From the NCBI RefSeq assembly GCF_900105415.1, contig NZ_FNSM01000001.1, positions 6,759,501 to 6,823,500 of the forward strand: DNA of 64,000 nt, read 5' to 3'. Of the stretch, positions 30,665 to 39,762 are shown piece after piece. The DNA is from Streptomyces sp. TLI_105. Its GTDB lineage: Bacteria; Actinomycetota; Actinomycetes; Streptomycetales; Streptomycetaceae. A program made the translations under genes and the position numbers. Under the pieces are notes generated by a model. That model was given only the letters and a program-made list of their open reading frames with translations, searched no databases and had not been told where the DNA came from. Position 1 is the first letter of the stretch; every line of letters starts with the position of its first letter.

Positions 30665-32059
30665 TCAGCTCTTCGACACGCTGTCCGCGTCCGTCTCGTA
30701 CGAGCTGGTGCCGGCGTCCAGGAGCGGCTCCTGCGTCTTGAGGTGGGCCGGGGCGAAGGCCCGCAGCACGTGGTAGCCGGTGATGACGACGATGGTGCCG
30801 AGCGCGATGCCGCCCAGCTCGAAGGTGTCGGTGAAGGTCAGCTTCACGCCGCCGACGCCGATGATGATGCCGGCGGCGGCCGGGACCAGGTTGAGCGGGT
30901 TGCGCAGGTCGACCTTGGCGTTGATCCAGATCTGTGCGCCGAGCAGGCCGATCATGCCGTAGAGGATCACGGTGATGCCGCCGAGGACGCCGCCGGGGAT
31001 CGCGGCGACGACCGCGCCGAACTTGGGGCAGAGGCCGAAGAGCAGCGCGAAGCCGGCGGCGGCCCAGTAGGCGGCGGTCGAGTAGACGCGGGTCGCGGCC
31101 ATGACGCCGATGTTCTCGGAGTACGTGGTGTTGGGCGGGCCGCCCACGCCGGTGGACAGCATGGACGCGACGCCGTCGGCGGCGATCGCGGTGCCGAGCT
31201 GGTCGTCCAGCGAGGTGCCGGTCATCTCGCCGACGGCCTTGACGTGTCCGGCGTTCTCCGCGATCAGCGCGATGACGACGGGCAGCGCGACCAGGATCGC
31301 GGACCACTCGAAGCCGGGGCCGTGCAGGGACGGCAGACCGATCCAGTCGGCCTTGGAGACGCCGGAGAGGTCGAGCCGCCAGTGGTCGGTGACCTGGCCG
31401 CCCGGGGACATCGAGTGGATCTTGCCGAAGACGAGGTCGAAGATCCAGGAGATGCCGTAGCCGAAGATCAGGCCGAGGAAGATCGCGATCCGGGACCAGA
31501 AGCCGCGCAGACAGACCACGGCCAGACCGGTGAAGAGCATCACGAGCAGGGCCGTCCACTGGTCCTGCGGCCAGTACGTCGACGCGGTGACCGGCGCCAG
31601 GTTGAAGCCGATCAGCATGACGACCGCGCCGGTCACGATCGGCGGCATCGCCGCGTGGATGATCCGCGCGCCGAACTTCCGGACGGCGAGACCGGCCAGG
31701 AAGAGCACCCCGCCGACGACGAACACCGCGCCGGTGACGGTGGCGCTGGTGCCGCCCGAGGCCCGGATGGCGGCGGCGACGCCGACGAAGGAGAGCGAGC
31801 ATCCCAGGTAGGACGGGACGGTGCCGCGGGTCGCGAGCAGGAAGATCGCGGTGGCGACGCCGGACATCATGATCGCGAGGTTCGGGTCGAGGCCCATGAG
31901 TACCGGGGCGACGAACGACGCCCCGAACATCGCGACGACGTGCTGGGCGCCGAGGCCGACCGTACGGGGCCAGGAGAGCCGCTCGTCCGGGCGGACGACG
32001 GCTCCCGGAGCGGGTGTTCTCCCGTCGCCGTGCAGGGTCCAGCGCACGCCGAGGTTCAT
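30665..32059 (-). CDS. uraA: Uracil/xanthine permease, NCS2 family (UraA-like)
   Basis: 464 residues with about 13-14 hydrophobic segments. The NCS2 core includes GLGAQHVVAMFGASFVAPVLMG in TM1 and the QH motif. The family motif around TM8-10 reads ALIAENAGHVKAVGEMTG, with the substrate-binding Glu, followed by SMLSTGVGGPPNTTYSENIGVMA and the second Glu (YSEN). The NTTY signature and GLGAQH favour uracil over xanthine. GGGAGC precedes the ATG. It would support pyrimidine salvage alongside the de novo operon at the start of the window. Confidence 0.93.
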   Translation of the reverse strand: MNLGVRWTLHGDGRTPAPGAVVRPDERLSWPRTVGLGAQHVVAMFGASFVAPVLMGLDPNLAIMMSGVATAIFLLATRGTVPSYLGCSLSFVGVAAAIRASGGTSATVTGAVFVVGGVLFLAGLAVRKFGARIIHAAMPPIVTGAVVMLIGFNLAPVTASTYWPQDQWTALLVMLFTGLAVVCLRGFWSRIAIFLGLIFGYGISWIFDLVFGKIHSMSPGGQVTDHWRLDLSGVSKADWIGLPSLHGPGFEWSAILVALPVVIALIAENAGHVKAVGEMTGTSLDDQLGTAIAADGVASMLSTGVGGPPNTTYSENIGVMAATRVYSTAAYWAAAGFALLFGLCPKFGAVVAAIPGGVLGGITVILYGMIGLLGAQIWINAKVDLRNPLNLVPAAAGIIIGVGGVKLTFTDTFELGGIALGTIVVITGYHVLRAFAPAHLKTQEPLLDAGTSSYETDADSVSKS

Positions 32060-32169
32060 GAGGTCGCTCCCGTTCTCCGGTTCCGGCGGCCGCGTCGGGA
32101 CCGCAAAAGATCAGCCATATGCTATGCGCCGCCGCCGGACCCGGGCTTTCGGGGCGCCGAGCCCGTGCG

Positions 32170-33384
32170 CTACCCCACCGGCCCGGCGCTCTTCGCGGGC
32201 GCGGGCTTCCCCGAAGCCGTCTCCCGCCCTCCGGCCCTGAGCACGCCCGCGCCGACCACCAGCCCCAGCGCCAGCAGGGTGACCAGGCCGAAGGAGAAGA
32301 CCAGGGAGGTCGCGTCGGCGATGCCGCCGATCGCCGAGGGGGCGATCAGACCCGAGGTGTACGTGATGGTGGCGACGCCCGCGATGGCCTGGCTCGGGTT
32401 CGGGCCGCTGCGCCCGGCCGCGGCGAAGGCCAGTGGGACGACGACCGCGATCCCGAGCCCGATCAGACCGAATCCGGCCATCGCGACGGCGGTGTGCGGG
32501 GCGAGGACCACCAGGACCCCGCCGAGGGTGGCGACGGCGCCCCCGACCCGTACCGTACGGACCGCCCCGAAGCGGTCCACCACCCGGTCGCCGGCAAGGC
32601 GCGCCACCGCCATCGTCAGCGCGAAGGCGGTCGTGGAGGCGGCCGCGAGCCCCGCCGAACTGCCCAGCTCGTCCCGGAGGTAGACGGCCGACCAGTCGAG
32701 GCTGGCGCCCTCGGCGAAGACCCCGCAGAAGCCGATGGCGCCGATGATCAGCGCGGACCTCGGCGGCAGCGAGAAGCGCGGCGGCGGCTCCTCCTCTGGG
32801 GTGCTGCGCACGTCGAGCACGCCCTGGCAGAGGACCAGGCCGAGCGCGGTGAGCACGAGGGCGGCGATCAGGTGGTGCAGCCGGGCGTTGCCGCCGAGGT
32901 GGGCGGCGACCGTGCCGGCGGCGGAGCCGAGCAGGGCGCCGACGCTCCACATGCCGTGCAGGCTCGACATGATGGACTTGCCGAGCCGGTTCTCGGTCTC
33001 GACGCCGAGCGCGTTCATCGCCACGTCGGACATGCCCGCGGTCGCCCCGTACACGAGGAGCGCGCCGCACAGTCCCCAGACGTTCGGGGCCAGCGAGGGC
33101 AGCGTGAGGGAGAGGGTCCACAGGGCGAGCAGGCCGCGCAGCGCCGCGCGGGCGCCGAAGCGGTGGGAGACGGCCCCGGCGAGCGGCATCGCGAGGGAGG
33201 CGCCGAGCGCGGGGAAGGCGAGGGCGAGCCCGAGCTGTCCTGCGCTCACGCCCGCGTGCTCCTGGATCCAGGGGATCCGGGTCGCGAAGCTGCCGGTGAC
33301 CGAGCCGTGGACGCAGAAGACGGCGGCGACGGCGAAGCGCGCCCGTCGGAGGCGATCGGTGCTGGTGACGGTCTCCGCCGCCAT
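32170..33384 (-). CDS. MFS transporter (FucP/YbjJ-like)
   Basis: 404 residues, 12 predicted membrane segments. The N-terminus has FAVAAVFCVHGSVTGSFATRIPWIQEHAGVSAGQLGLALAFPALG, typical of the YbjJ-type MFS subgroup, and MSDVAMNALGVETENRLGKSIMSSLHGMWSVGALLG in TM4-5. The ATG follows GGGAGG. It diverges from a ROK regulator over a 118-base gap carrying an inverted repeat, so it is the likely target of that regulator. The substrate is unknown: a sugar, or export of a drug-like compound. Confidence 0.88.
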   Translation of the reverse strand: MAAETVTSTDRLRRARFAVAAVFCVHGSVTGSFATRIPWIQEHAGVSAGQLGLALAFPALGASLAMPLAGAVSHRFGARAALRGLLALWTLSLTLPSLAPNVWGLCGALLVYGATAGMSDVAMNALGVETENRLGKSIMSSLHGMWSVGALLGSAAGTVAAHLGGNARLHHLIAALVLTALGLVLCQGVLDVRSTPEEEPPPRFSLPPRSALIIGAIGFCGVFAEGASLDWSAVYLRDELGSSAGLAAASTTAFALTMAVARLAGDRVVDRFGAVRTVRVGGAVATLGGVLVVLAPHTAVAMAGFGLIGLGIAVVVPLAFAAAGRSGPNPSQAIAGVATITYTSGLIAPSAIGGIADATSLVFSFGLVTLLALGLVVGAGVLRAGGRETASGKPAPAKSAGPVG

Positions 33385-33429
33385 GGGCCCTCCCTGTGGT
33401 CATGGTGTGCCGTGGTGTGCCGCGTAAAC

Positions 33430-33450
33430 TATCAGGAACCCTGCCTGATA
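33430..33450. promoter_or_regulatory. Inverted repeat between MFS and ROK genes
   Basis: TATCAGG (33430-33436) and CCTGATA (33444-33450) form a perfect 7-bp dyad with a 7-base spacer, in an unusually AT-rich stretch between divergent genes. The centre-to-centre spacing suits a dimeric winged-helix regulator such as the adjacent ROK protein. Confidence 0.6.
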
Positions 33451-33502
33451 AATAGACCGCAGAAGCGGCTGCCGCTCCCCGCGCGTCTGAGAGGATCACC
33501 GC

Positions 33503-34627
33503 ATGGCCGCATCCCCGAGCACCGCACGGGCCATCAACGACCGGTTCGCCCTGCGACTGCTCCAGGACGAAGGCCCGTTGACGGCCACCCAGCTCAAGAC
33601 GCTCACCGGACTCTCCCGCCCGACCGTCGCCGACCTCGTCGAGCGGCTCCAGGGATCCGGTCTCGTCCACGTCGTCGGCGAAGCCGGAGCCGAGCGCCGC
33701 GGTCCCAACGCCAAGCTGTACGGGATCGTCGCCGACCGCGCCCACCTCGCCGCCCTCGACGTCCGCACCCGCTCGGTCTCCGTCACCGTCGCCGACCTCC
33801 TCGGCACCACGCTCGCCGAGGCCTCCGTCCCCGTCGGCGACGACAGCGACACGGGACCCGCCGTCGAGAAGGCGGTCGCGCTCCTGGAGCGGGCCGTGCG
33901 GGAGGCGGGCGCCGACCGCCTGCACAGCGTCGCCGTCGGCGCCCCCGGGCTCATCGACCCCGCCACCGGGGAACTGCGCGACTCCTCGGGGCTGCCCGCC
34001 TGGCACCGCCGGCTCGTCGCCGTCCTCCAGGAACGGCTGCCCGCCCACGTCCTCGTCGAGAACGAGACCAACCTCGCCGCCGTCGCCGAGCTCCGCGAGG
34101 GCGCGGCCCGCGACCGCGAGGACTTCGTCCTGCTCTGGCTCGGCCAAGGCGTCGGCGCCGCCGTCGTCCTCGACGGCCGGCTGCGCCGGGGAGCCTCCGG
34201 CGGCGCGGGGGAGATCGGCTTCCTGCCGGTCCCCGGTACCTCCGGACTCCCCTCGGCCACCGGCTGCGACGGCGGCTTCCACGAGCTGGTCTGCGCGGCG
34301 GCCGTCAGGGCCCTCGCCGCCGCCCACGGCCTCGACCCGGCCGACGCGCTCGGAGCGGGCCACGGCCCCTTCCTCGACGCCCTCGCCCGCCGCCTCGCCG
34401 TCGGCGCGGCCGCCGTCGCCTCCGTCCTGGACCCCGGCTGCGTGGTCCTCGCCGGGGAGACCGGCCACGCGGGCGGCGCGGAGCTCGCCGCCCGCGTGGA
34501 GGCGGAACTCTCCGCCCTCTCGCCCCTCCGCACGGAGGTCCGCCCCACCGCCCTCGGGGACGCGGCGGTCCTCCGCGGCGCCCTCCTCCGGGCGCGGGAC
34601 GCGGCTCAGGACGAGCTGTTCCCGTAG
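33503..34627 (+). CDS. ROK-family transcriptional regulator
   Basis: 374 residues. The N-terminal winged helix (about 10-70) reads INDRFALRLLQDEGPLTATQLKTLTGLSRPTVADLVERLQGSGLVHVVG. The ROK domain has the acidic sugar-kinase strand VGAPGLIDPATGEL, ENETNLAAVAELREGAARDRE, and LGQGVGAAVVLDGRLRRGASGGAGEIGF. The usual zinc-binding CGCxGCxE cluster is missing: only one Cys (ATGCDGGFHE) remains, so the metal site is probably lost. It is divergent from the MFS gene and likely autoregulates through the dyad between them. Confidence 0.9.
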   Translation: MAASPSTARAINDRFALRLLQDEGPLTATQLKTLTGLSRPTVADLVERLQGSGLVHVVGEAGAERRGPNAKLYGIVADRAHLAALDVRTRSVSVTVADLLGTTLAEASVPVGDDSDTGPAVEKAVALLERAVREAGADRLHSVAVGAPGLIDPATGELRDSSGLPAWHRRLVAVLQERLPAHVLVENETNLAAVAELREGAARDREDFVLLWLGQGVGAAVVLDGRLRRGASGGAGEIGFLPVPGTSGLPSATGCDGGFHELVCAAAVRALAAAHGLDPADALGAGHGPFLDALARRLAVGAAAVASVLDPGCVVLAGETGHAGGAELAARVEAELSALSPLRTEVRPTALGDAAVLRGALLRARDAAQDELFP

Positions 34628-34630
34628 GAA

Positions 34631-34840
34631 GGCGGGGTGCGCGGGGACCGGCGCGCCGGAGGGTCAGCAGGAGGGCGGGGTGCGCGGGGACCGGCGCGCC
34701 GGAGGGTCAGCAGGAGGGCGGGGTGCGCGGGGACCGGCGCGCCGGAGGGTCAGCAGGAGGGCGGGGTGCGCGGGGACCGGCGCGCCGGAGGGTCAGCAGG
34801 AGGGCGGGGTGCGCGGGGACCGGCGCGCCGGAGGGTCAGC
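34631..34840. repeat. Tandem repeat, 43-bp unit, about 4.9 copies
   Basis: The unit begins GGCGGGGTGCGCGGGGACCG and contains the 12-bp palindrome CCGGCGCGCCGG. Copies start at 34631, 34674, 34717, 34760 and 34803; the fifth stops after 38 bases. The copies look identical. The period is not a multiple of three and all frames stay open, so it is not coding by design. It lies between convergent genes, 4 bases after the ROK stop. Confidence 0.95.
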
Positions 34841-35186
34841 CGCCCTGCCGGCGTCGGACCTCGTTCGCGTCTCCCGGCACGGCCGGCCCGCAGCCCTCCG
34901 GAAGGCTGCCCACCACCAGGGCGAACGCCTCGTCCAGAGTGTCCACCTCGCCCAGGGTGCCCACGCCGAGGGGGCCCCGGACCCGGATCCGCCCCTCGTG
35001 TCTCGGGTACACCTGGCCCCCGACCTGCGCCGCGGGGGAGCCCGTGCACCGGCTGAAGAACACGACCCCGTGACTCACGCCCGGGAACAGCTGCCGCAAG
35101 CGAGGCTGCGCGTACGCCGCTCGGACCGTCTCGGGGTCGACGATGTCGCCGTCGTCCTCCAGGAGGCGATGCCACTGGGCGGCCAC
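34836..35186 (-). pseudogene. Truncated DUF6193-like gene
   Basis: An open frame of 116 residues with WHRLLEDDGDIVDPETVRAAYAQPRLRQLFPGVSHGVVFFSRCTG and a tail VVGSLPEGCGPAVPGD, which I recognise as the C-terminal part of DUF6193-type proteins found in Streptomyces. The N-terminal two thirds are missing: upstream of about 35186 the sequence switches to an unrelated, frame-disrupted toxin-like gene. The stop lies in the end of the 43-bp repeat block. It is probably a remnant fused in by rearrangement rather than a working gene. Confidence 0.6.
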
Positions 35187-35571
35187 TGGGTGGAGACGTG
35201 GTCGTGCTCCTGGTGCTCGATGTGGAGGTTCTTCAGGCCGCTGCCCTTCGAACCACCGCCGCCGGCCGAGGCCGGGTGCATGGCGTCCTTGCTCGACTGC
35301 ACCCCGTCCTTGAAGCCGTCCTTGCCCGCGTTCTTGGTCTGGTCGAGGTCCACCCCGTCCTGCAGTCGAGCGCCATCGCGCCCAGCTGCACGACCAGGTC
35401 CGCCGCCATGCCCTCCAAGGCCGCCACCGCCGGCTCGGTCATCGCCGCCACGACGTATCCGACGGCCTCCTCCACGCACTCCTTGATCAGCCGCCTGATC
35501 ACCTCCTGCGTGGCCCGCATCGCCCGCCCCGATCAGCGCCGACAGGCCACCGGTCACCGGGGTCGAACAGG
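35187..35571 (-). pseudogene. Fragment of a large exported polymorphic-toxin-type protein, frameshifted
   Basis: On the minus strand, one frame gives MRATQEVIRRLIKECVEEAVGYVVAAMTEPAVAALEGMAADLVVQLGAMAL (about 35520-35365) and a second frame continues LQDGVDLDQTKNAGKDGFKDGVQSSKDAMH (about 35365-35270) to HIEHQEHDH. These are consecutive parts of the conserved middle of large WXG-type/polymorphic toxins of Streptomyces, so one base has been lost near 35367. A third frame upstream gives TPVTGGLSALIGAG, suggesting a second shift near 35520. Both ends of the gene are missing. It is non-functional debris. Confidence 0.6.
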
Positions 35572-35647
35572 CGTACCGCGATGCTCGGCGCTCTCGACAG
35601 CAGGGATCCGGCCGCTCTTGGCGAACGCGAACCTGAGCGCGAACGTG

Positions 35648-35684
35648 ACCGCGCCGCGCCCCGGACAGGGGAGCGCGGCGCGGT
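35648..35684 (-). terminator. Terminator after the chitinase gene
   Basis: Perfect 12-bp stem, ACCGCGCCGCGC (35648-35659) with 35673-35684, 13-base loop. It lies 72 bases past the minus-strand chitinase stop. Confidence 0.6.
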
Positions 35685-35755
35685 GGGCCCGGCGGCGGCA
35701 AGGGCCGTGAGTGTCCGCCGCCGGGGGTCAGCCGGGGGTCATCCGAGGGAGCGTG

Positions 35756-38137
35756 TCAGCAGGCGCCGAGGTCCTTCCAGACGCCCCACTCGCCGGTCGT
35801 GCCCGGCTCCTCGTTCTGGGTCCACCACTGGGCCTTCCACTTGTGCCCCTTGTGGGAGACCTCGTTGCCCGCGGTGTAGACCGTGCCGGCCACGTACGCC
35901 GGGGCGGTGCAGCCCGTGGTGGGCGGCGTCGTCGGAGGCGTGGTCGGGGGAGTCGTCGGCGGGGTGGTGGGCGGAGTGGTCGGCGGCGTCGTCGGGGGCG
36001 TGGTCGGCGGGGTGGTGGTGCCCGGCTCCACGACCGTCGTGCCGCGCGCCAGGTCACCGGCGAGGGCGTACGTCGTGCCGTTGATGTTCACCGTCCAGTT
36101 GGAGGGGGTGGACACCGGCAGGTAGTAGTTGAAGGCGAGGTCGACCGTCGCGCCCGGGGCAAGGGACTGCCAGGCGGGGAGCTTCAGGGAGACGCGGTGG
36201 AAGTCGCCCTTCAGGCCGCCCACGTTGGAGCCCGTGTGGTCGCTGCTGATGACCTTCGTCCCGAAGCCGGACTGGTCGGAGGCGTTGGCCGGTGCCGAGG
36301 TGCCGTAGTCGAACTGGAACTCCGTGCCGCCGGGCAGCGTCGTCGCCGTGTTGTTGGTGATCTTGATCTTCGGCGTGATCGGGTAGTTGGAGTCGCCCAG
36401 CTTGAACTCGGTGAACTGGGTGTCGATCTTCACGGCCTGCGTCGGCAGCGCCTTGTTCGACTTCTTCGCGCCGTACGGGGTGGCCGCCTTGAACTTGTCG
36501 TACATCAGCGAGGTGAGCGTGGAGCCCATCTCGTACTGTCCCTTGGCCGCGTTCCAGGCGTAGTCGCCTGCCATCTCCCAGACCATGGTGCCGCCGATGC
36601 CCTTGTTCACCACGTAGTCGGCCTTGGCCGCCACCGACTGCTCGTCCTCGGTGGAGAGGAAGACCTTCTTCTCGGCGTTCCACAGCCACGGCGCGACCAG
36701 GGTCGCGTCGTACTTGCGGGCGTAGGTGCCGGTCAGCGTGGTGTTCGCCGGGAAGCCGTACCGGGTGACGTAGTCGCCGACGATCCCCTTCTCGAGGTTC
36801 TTGGCGTGCCACATCGGGTTGGAGCCGGCGGGCGACTCGGCGCCGTTGGTGTCCTTGTCGTGCCAGAGGTTGTCGATGCCGGTGGCGCCGTCACCGCACT
36901 TGGTCAGGCCGGCCCCGGCCGGGCAGGTGGTCGCGGAGGCCTTGCCCCACAGGCCGTCGGTGCCGCCCTGCACGTTCTTGTGGCCGCGGGTGTAGTAGGG
37001 CAGGCCGATGTTGATGCGGCCGGCCGGCATGGAGCCGCGGAAGTAGTGGTACGCCCAGTCGGTGTTGAGGTAGCCGATGGAGCCGTACTGCGAGGAGCCG
37101 TAGACGTTGGCCGCGGCGAGCTCGCCGTCCTTGCCGTCGTCGAAGAGGGAGGCGTTGGGGCCGACGTACTCGTTCCAGGCGCCGTGCAGGTCGTAGGACA
37201 TGATGTTGACGTAGTCCAGATACTTCTGCATCTGGAAGGTCTCCATGCCGCGCAGCAGATAGCCGGAGGAGGGGGCGGCGACGGTCAGCAGGTAGTGCCT
37301 GCCGTCGGCGGCGCCGGCCGTGTCCAGCTTCTCGCGCAGGGACTTCATGAGGGCCGCGTAGCCCTGCACGAGTCCGGCGCGCCGCGCGTTGGCGAGCTGC
37401 CAGTCCAGCGGGTTGCCGGCGTCCTTCATCGTGGTGGGGTACTCGTAGTCGATGTCGACGCCGTTGAAGCCGTACTTGCGGATGAAGTCGACGGCCGAGG
37501 TCGCGAAGGTGTCGATCCCGGCCTGGTTGACCGAACCGTCGGCGTTGGTCGCCATCGAGTAGAAGCCGCCGGAGTTCACCCGGTCGCCGTTGTCGGCGAA
37601 GTAGCCGCCGGTCTCCGCCCAGCCGCCGACCGAGATCAGCGTCTTGACGTTCGGGTGCTGCTTCTTGAACTTGTTGAGCAGGTTGAAGTGGCCCTTGTAC
37701 GCGTAGGCCGGGTCCATCTCCGCGCCGGCGACACCGGGCCAGGTCATCCCGGTGGCCGCGTTCTCCGGACCGTCGGTGCCCACGGAGAGCTTGTTGTCGC
37801 CGCCGATGTGGCCGAAGGCGTAGTTGATGTGGGTGATCTTGTCCCACGGGATGTCCTTGGCCAGGTAGGCGGGCTGGCCGTTCTTGCCGGTGCGCCAGCC
37901 GGTGAAGTAGCCGATGACCCGGCGCTGGTGGTCCGCGCCCATCTTCTCGCGGCCTTCGGTGTCGTAGACCGAGCAGTACGGGACGTCGACGCCCGGGGTC
38001 TTGTAGAGCCCGTCGGGGCGACAGGACTCGTTGTCGGCGGCGTACGAGACGCCGCCGGAGAGCGAGCTGAGCAGCAGCCCGGCGACGGCGGCACCGGACG
38101 CGAGCAGCGAGGCTCTCTTGGTCGTGGGGGACAGCAC
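35756..38137 (-). CDS. Secreted GH18 chitinase with carbohydrate-binding modules
   Basis: 793 residues from a GTG at 38137 with GAGGAGG 8 bases before it. A signal peptide covers about 1-33 ([13 protein letters not shown]). The GH18 catalytic domain (about 60-590) contains [21 protein letters not shown] and the catalytic DxDxE in [12 protein letters not shown], with MSYDLHGAW and [11 protein letters not shown] later, so it is an intact family 18 chitinase with a long insertion. A beta-sandwich module (about 595-705) binds polysaccharide, then a linker of TTPP repeats, then a CBM5/12-type chitin-binding domain ([26 protein letters not shown]) ends the protein. It degrades chitin outside the cell; the promoter carries two DasR-type boxes. 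Confidence 0.95.
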   Translation of the reverse strand: MLSPTTKRASLLASGAAVAGLLLSSLSGGVSYAADNESCRPDGLYKTPGVDVPYCSVYDTEGREKMGADHQRRVIGYFTGWRTGKNGQPAYLAKDIPWDKITHINYAFGHIGGDNKLSVGTDGPENAATGMTWPGVAGAEMDPAYAYKGHFNLLNKFKKQHPNVKTLISVGGWAETGGYFADNGDRVNSGGFYSMATNADGSVNQAGIDTFATSAVDFIRKYGFNGVDIDYEYPTTMKDAGNPLDWQLANARRAGLVQGYAALMKSLREKLDTAGAADGRHYLLTVAAPSSGYLLRGMETFQMQKYLDYVNIMSYDLHGAWNEYVGPNASLFDDGKDGELAAANVYGSSQYGSIGYLNTDWAYHYFRGSMPAGRINIGLPYYTRGHKNVQGGTDGLWGKASATTCPAGAGLTKCGDGATGIDNLWHDKDTNGAESPAGSNPMWHAKNLEKGIVGDYVTRYGFPANTTLTGTYARKYDATLVAPWLWNAEKKVFLSTEDEQSVAAKADYVVNKGIGGTMVWEMAGDYAWNAAKGQYEMGSTLTSLMYDKFKAATPYGAKKSNKALPTQAVKIDTQFTEFKLGDSNYPITPKIKITNNTATTLPGGTEFQFDYGTSAPANASDQSGFGTKVISSDHTGSNVGGLKGDFHRVSLKLPAWQSLAPGATVDLAFNYYLPVSTPSNWTVNINGTTYALAGDLARGTTVVEPGTTTPPTTPPTTPPTTPPTTPPTTPPTTPPTTPPTTGCTAPAYVAGTVYTAGNEVSHKGHKWKAQWWTQNEEPGTTGEWGVWKDLGAC

Positions 38138-38249
38138 GATCGGGTCCTCCTCGGGGAGGGGAAGAAAACACGCAACGAACAAGGGGGTGGTACGTGTTGG
38201 GCCCGTGGAGTGCGCACGCCGGCGGGCCGTTACCTCGGAGGTGACACGG

Positions 38250-38293
38250 AGATTAAGAGGACTAGACCAGTGCGTCAATAGGTCTGGACCAGA
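38250..38293 (-). promoter_or_regulatory. Chitinase promoter with two DasR-type direct repeats
   Basis: On the minus strand, TTGACG (38273-38278), a 17-bp spacer and TAATCT (38250-38255) make a good vegetative promoter. Two copies of the 12-bp repeat known from Streptomyces chitinase promoters overlap it: TGGTCCAGACCT just upstream of the -35 (38280-38291) and TGGTCTAGTCCT within the spacer (38258-38269). These are the sequences bound by the N-acetylglucosamine-responsive repressor DasR in the genus, so binding would block polymerase until glucosamine phosphates accumulate. Confidence 0.85.
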
Positions 38294-38385
38294 AGGGATC
38301 CGTAGGGGAGCCTGTGAGCCAACCCACAGGGTTCCGGCCTATCGCTCCTCGTGAGCCGTGGCACACTGGCCCTGTATCAGCAGCA

Positions 38386-38512
38386 GCGCACTCCGGGGTC
38401 GGTGTAATTCCGAACCGGCGGTATAGTCCGCGACCCGTCCGCAAGCCAGCGGCCGGTTGACCAGGTGAAATTCCTGGACCGACGGTGAAAGTCCGGATGG
38501 GAGGCAGTGCGC
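38386..38512 (+). ncRNA. FMN riboswitch (RFN element)
   Basis: The 5' arm GCGCACT (38386-38392) pairs with AGTGCGC (38506-38512) as P1. Between them are the conserved blocks of the RFN element: CCGGGGTCGGTG, CCGAACCGGCGGTATAGTCCGC, the CCGGTTGACCAGGTGAAATTCCTGG helix region, and CGACGGTGAAAGTCCGGATGG. It lies 174 bases before ribD and should lower expression of the whole riboflavin operon when FMN is abundant. Confidence 0.95.
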
Positions 38513-38686
38513 GGCGGGCGACCCCTTCCAGGGGTGTGCCGGCCGTACGTCCGCTGGTCGCCGCGTTCCGTCGGCGCACCCGCAGACCTCCGGCCGTACC
38601 GGCATACCCCGTGCGAAGCGTCGTACCCGCTCTCTGTCGTCATCGACAGGCCCCGGAGTCCGTGCCCGAAGAGGCAGGAGGACCCG

Positions 38687-39760
38687 GTGGCCCAGCAGGC
38701 CGACATCACCGCCATGCGACGCGCCGTCGAGCTCGCCGCACGCGGTCTCGGCGCCACCAGCCCCAACCCGGTCGTCGGGTGCGTCATCACCGACGCCTCC
38801 GGCCACCAGGTCGGCGAAGGCTTCCACCAGCGCGCCGGCGGCCCCCACGCCGAGGTGCACGCCCTGCGCGCGGCCGGCGTCCTGGCCCGCGGCGGCACCG
38901 CGTACGTCACCCTCGAACCCTGCGACCACACCGGCCGCACCGGCCCCTGCTCCCAGGCCCTGATCGAGGCCGGGATCAGCCGGGTCGTGTACGCGGTCGG
39001 CGACCCGAACCCGCAGGCCACGGGCGGTGCCGACACCCTCCGCGCCGCCGGGGTCGAGGTCGAGCAGGGCCTCCTGGAGGACGAGGCCGAGGCCGGCAAC
39101 ATCGCCTGGCTCACCTCCGTGCGCCGCGGCCGCCCCTTCGTCCGCTGGAAGTACGCCGCCACCCTCGACGGCCGGATCGCCGCCGCCGACGGCACCTCCC
39201 GCTGGATCAGCTCCGCCGAGTCCCGCGCCGACGTCCACCGGCTGCGCGCCGAGGCCGACGCCGTCGTCGTCGGCGCCGGCACCGCCCGCACCGACGACCC
39301 CCACCTGGCCGTACGGGGCGTCGAAGGCGCGGTCCAGCCGCTGCGGGTCGTCGTCGACACCGAGGCGAGCGCCGTCAAGCCCGGCGCCCGGGTCCTCGAC
39401 GAGGCAGGCCCCACCCTGATCGCGATCGCCGAGGACGCCGAGACCACGCTCACGGACGTCGTACGGCTCCCCAGGGCCGAACGCGGCCTCGCCGTCCCCG
39501 CCCTCCTGGAGGCCCTCCACGCGCGCGGTGTCCGCTCGATCCTCCTCGAAGGCGGCCCCACCCTCGCGGGCGCCTTCATCGCCGCGGGCGCCGTCGACCA
39601 GGTCGTCGGCTACCTCGCCCCGGTCCTCCTCGGCGCGGGACCCACCGCCCTCGCCGACGCCGGAATCTCCACCCTCACCGAGGCGTTGCGGCTCGACATC
39701 ACCGAGACCGCGCGCATCGGATCCGACCTCCGCATCACCGCCACCCTCAAGGGAGCCTGA
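38687..39760 (+). CDS. ribD: Bifunctional diaminohydroxyphosphoribosylaminopyrimidine deaminase / reductase
   Basis: 357 residues from a GTG with AGGAGG five bases upstream. Steps two and three of riboflavin synthesis. The deaminase domain (about 1-145) has the zinc motif HAEVHALRAAG and EPCDHTGRTGPCSQALIEAG. The reductase domain (about 150-355) has RPFVRWKYAATLDGRIAAADGTSRWISS, DAVVVGAGTARTDDPHLAVR and the NADPH-site LLEGGPTLAGAFI. Under control of the FMN riboswitch; ribE starts 2 bases after its stop. Confidence 0.96.
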   Translation: MAQQADITAMRRAVELAARGLGATSPNPVVGCVITDASGHQVGEGFHQRAGGPHAEVHALRAAGVLARGGTAYVTLEPCDHTGRTGPCSQALIEAGISRVVYAVGDPNPQATGGADTLRAAGVEVEQGLLEDEAEAGNIAWLTSVRRGRPFVRWKYAATLDGRIAAADGTSRWISSAESRADVHRLRAEADAVVVGAGTARTDDPHLAVRGVEGAVQPLRVVVDTEASAVKPGARVLDEAGPTLIAIAEDAETTLTDVVRLPRAERGLAVPALLEALHARGVRSILLEGGPTLAGAFIAAGAVDQVVGYLAPVLLGAGPTALADAGISTLTEALRLDITETARIGSDLRITATLKGA

Positions 39761-39762
39761 CC

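Noticed and set aside
34631..34840. A CRISPR array
   Set aside because: The 43-bp units are directly abutting with no variable spacers, and no cas gene is nearby.
35711..38281. An 856-codon plus-strand open frame over the chitinase gene
   Set aside because: It is the antisense shadow of the GH18 chitinase, whose signal peptide, catalytic motif and binding modules are all in the minus-strand frame.
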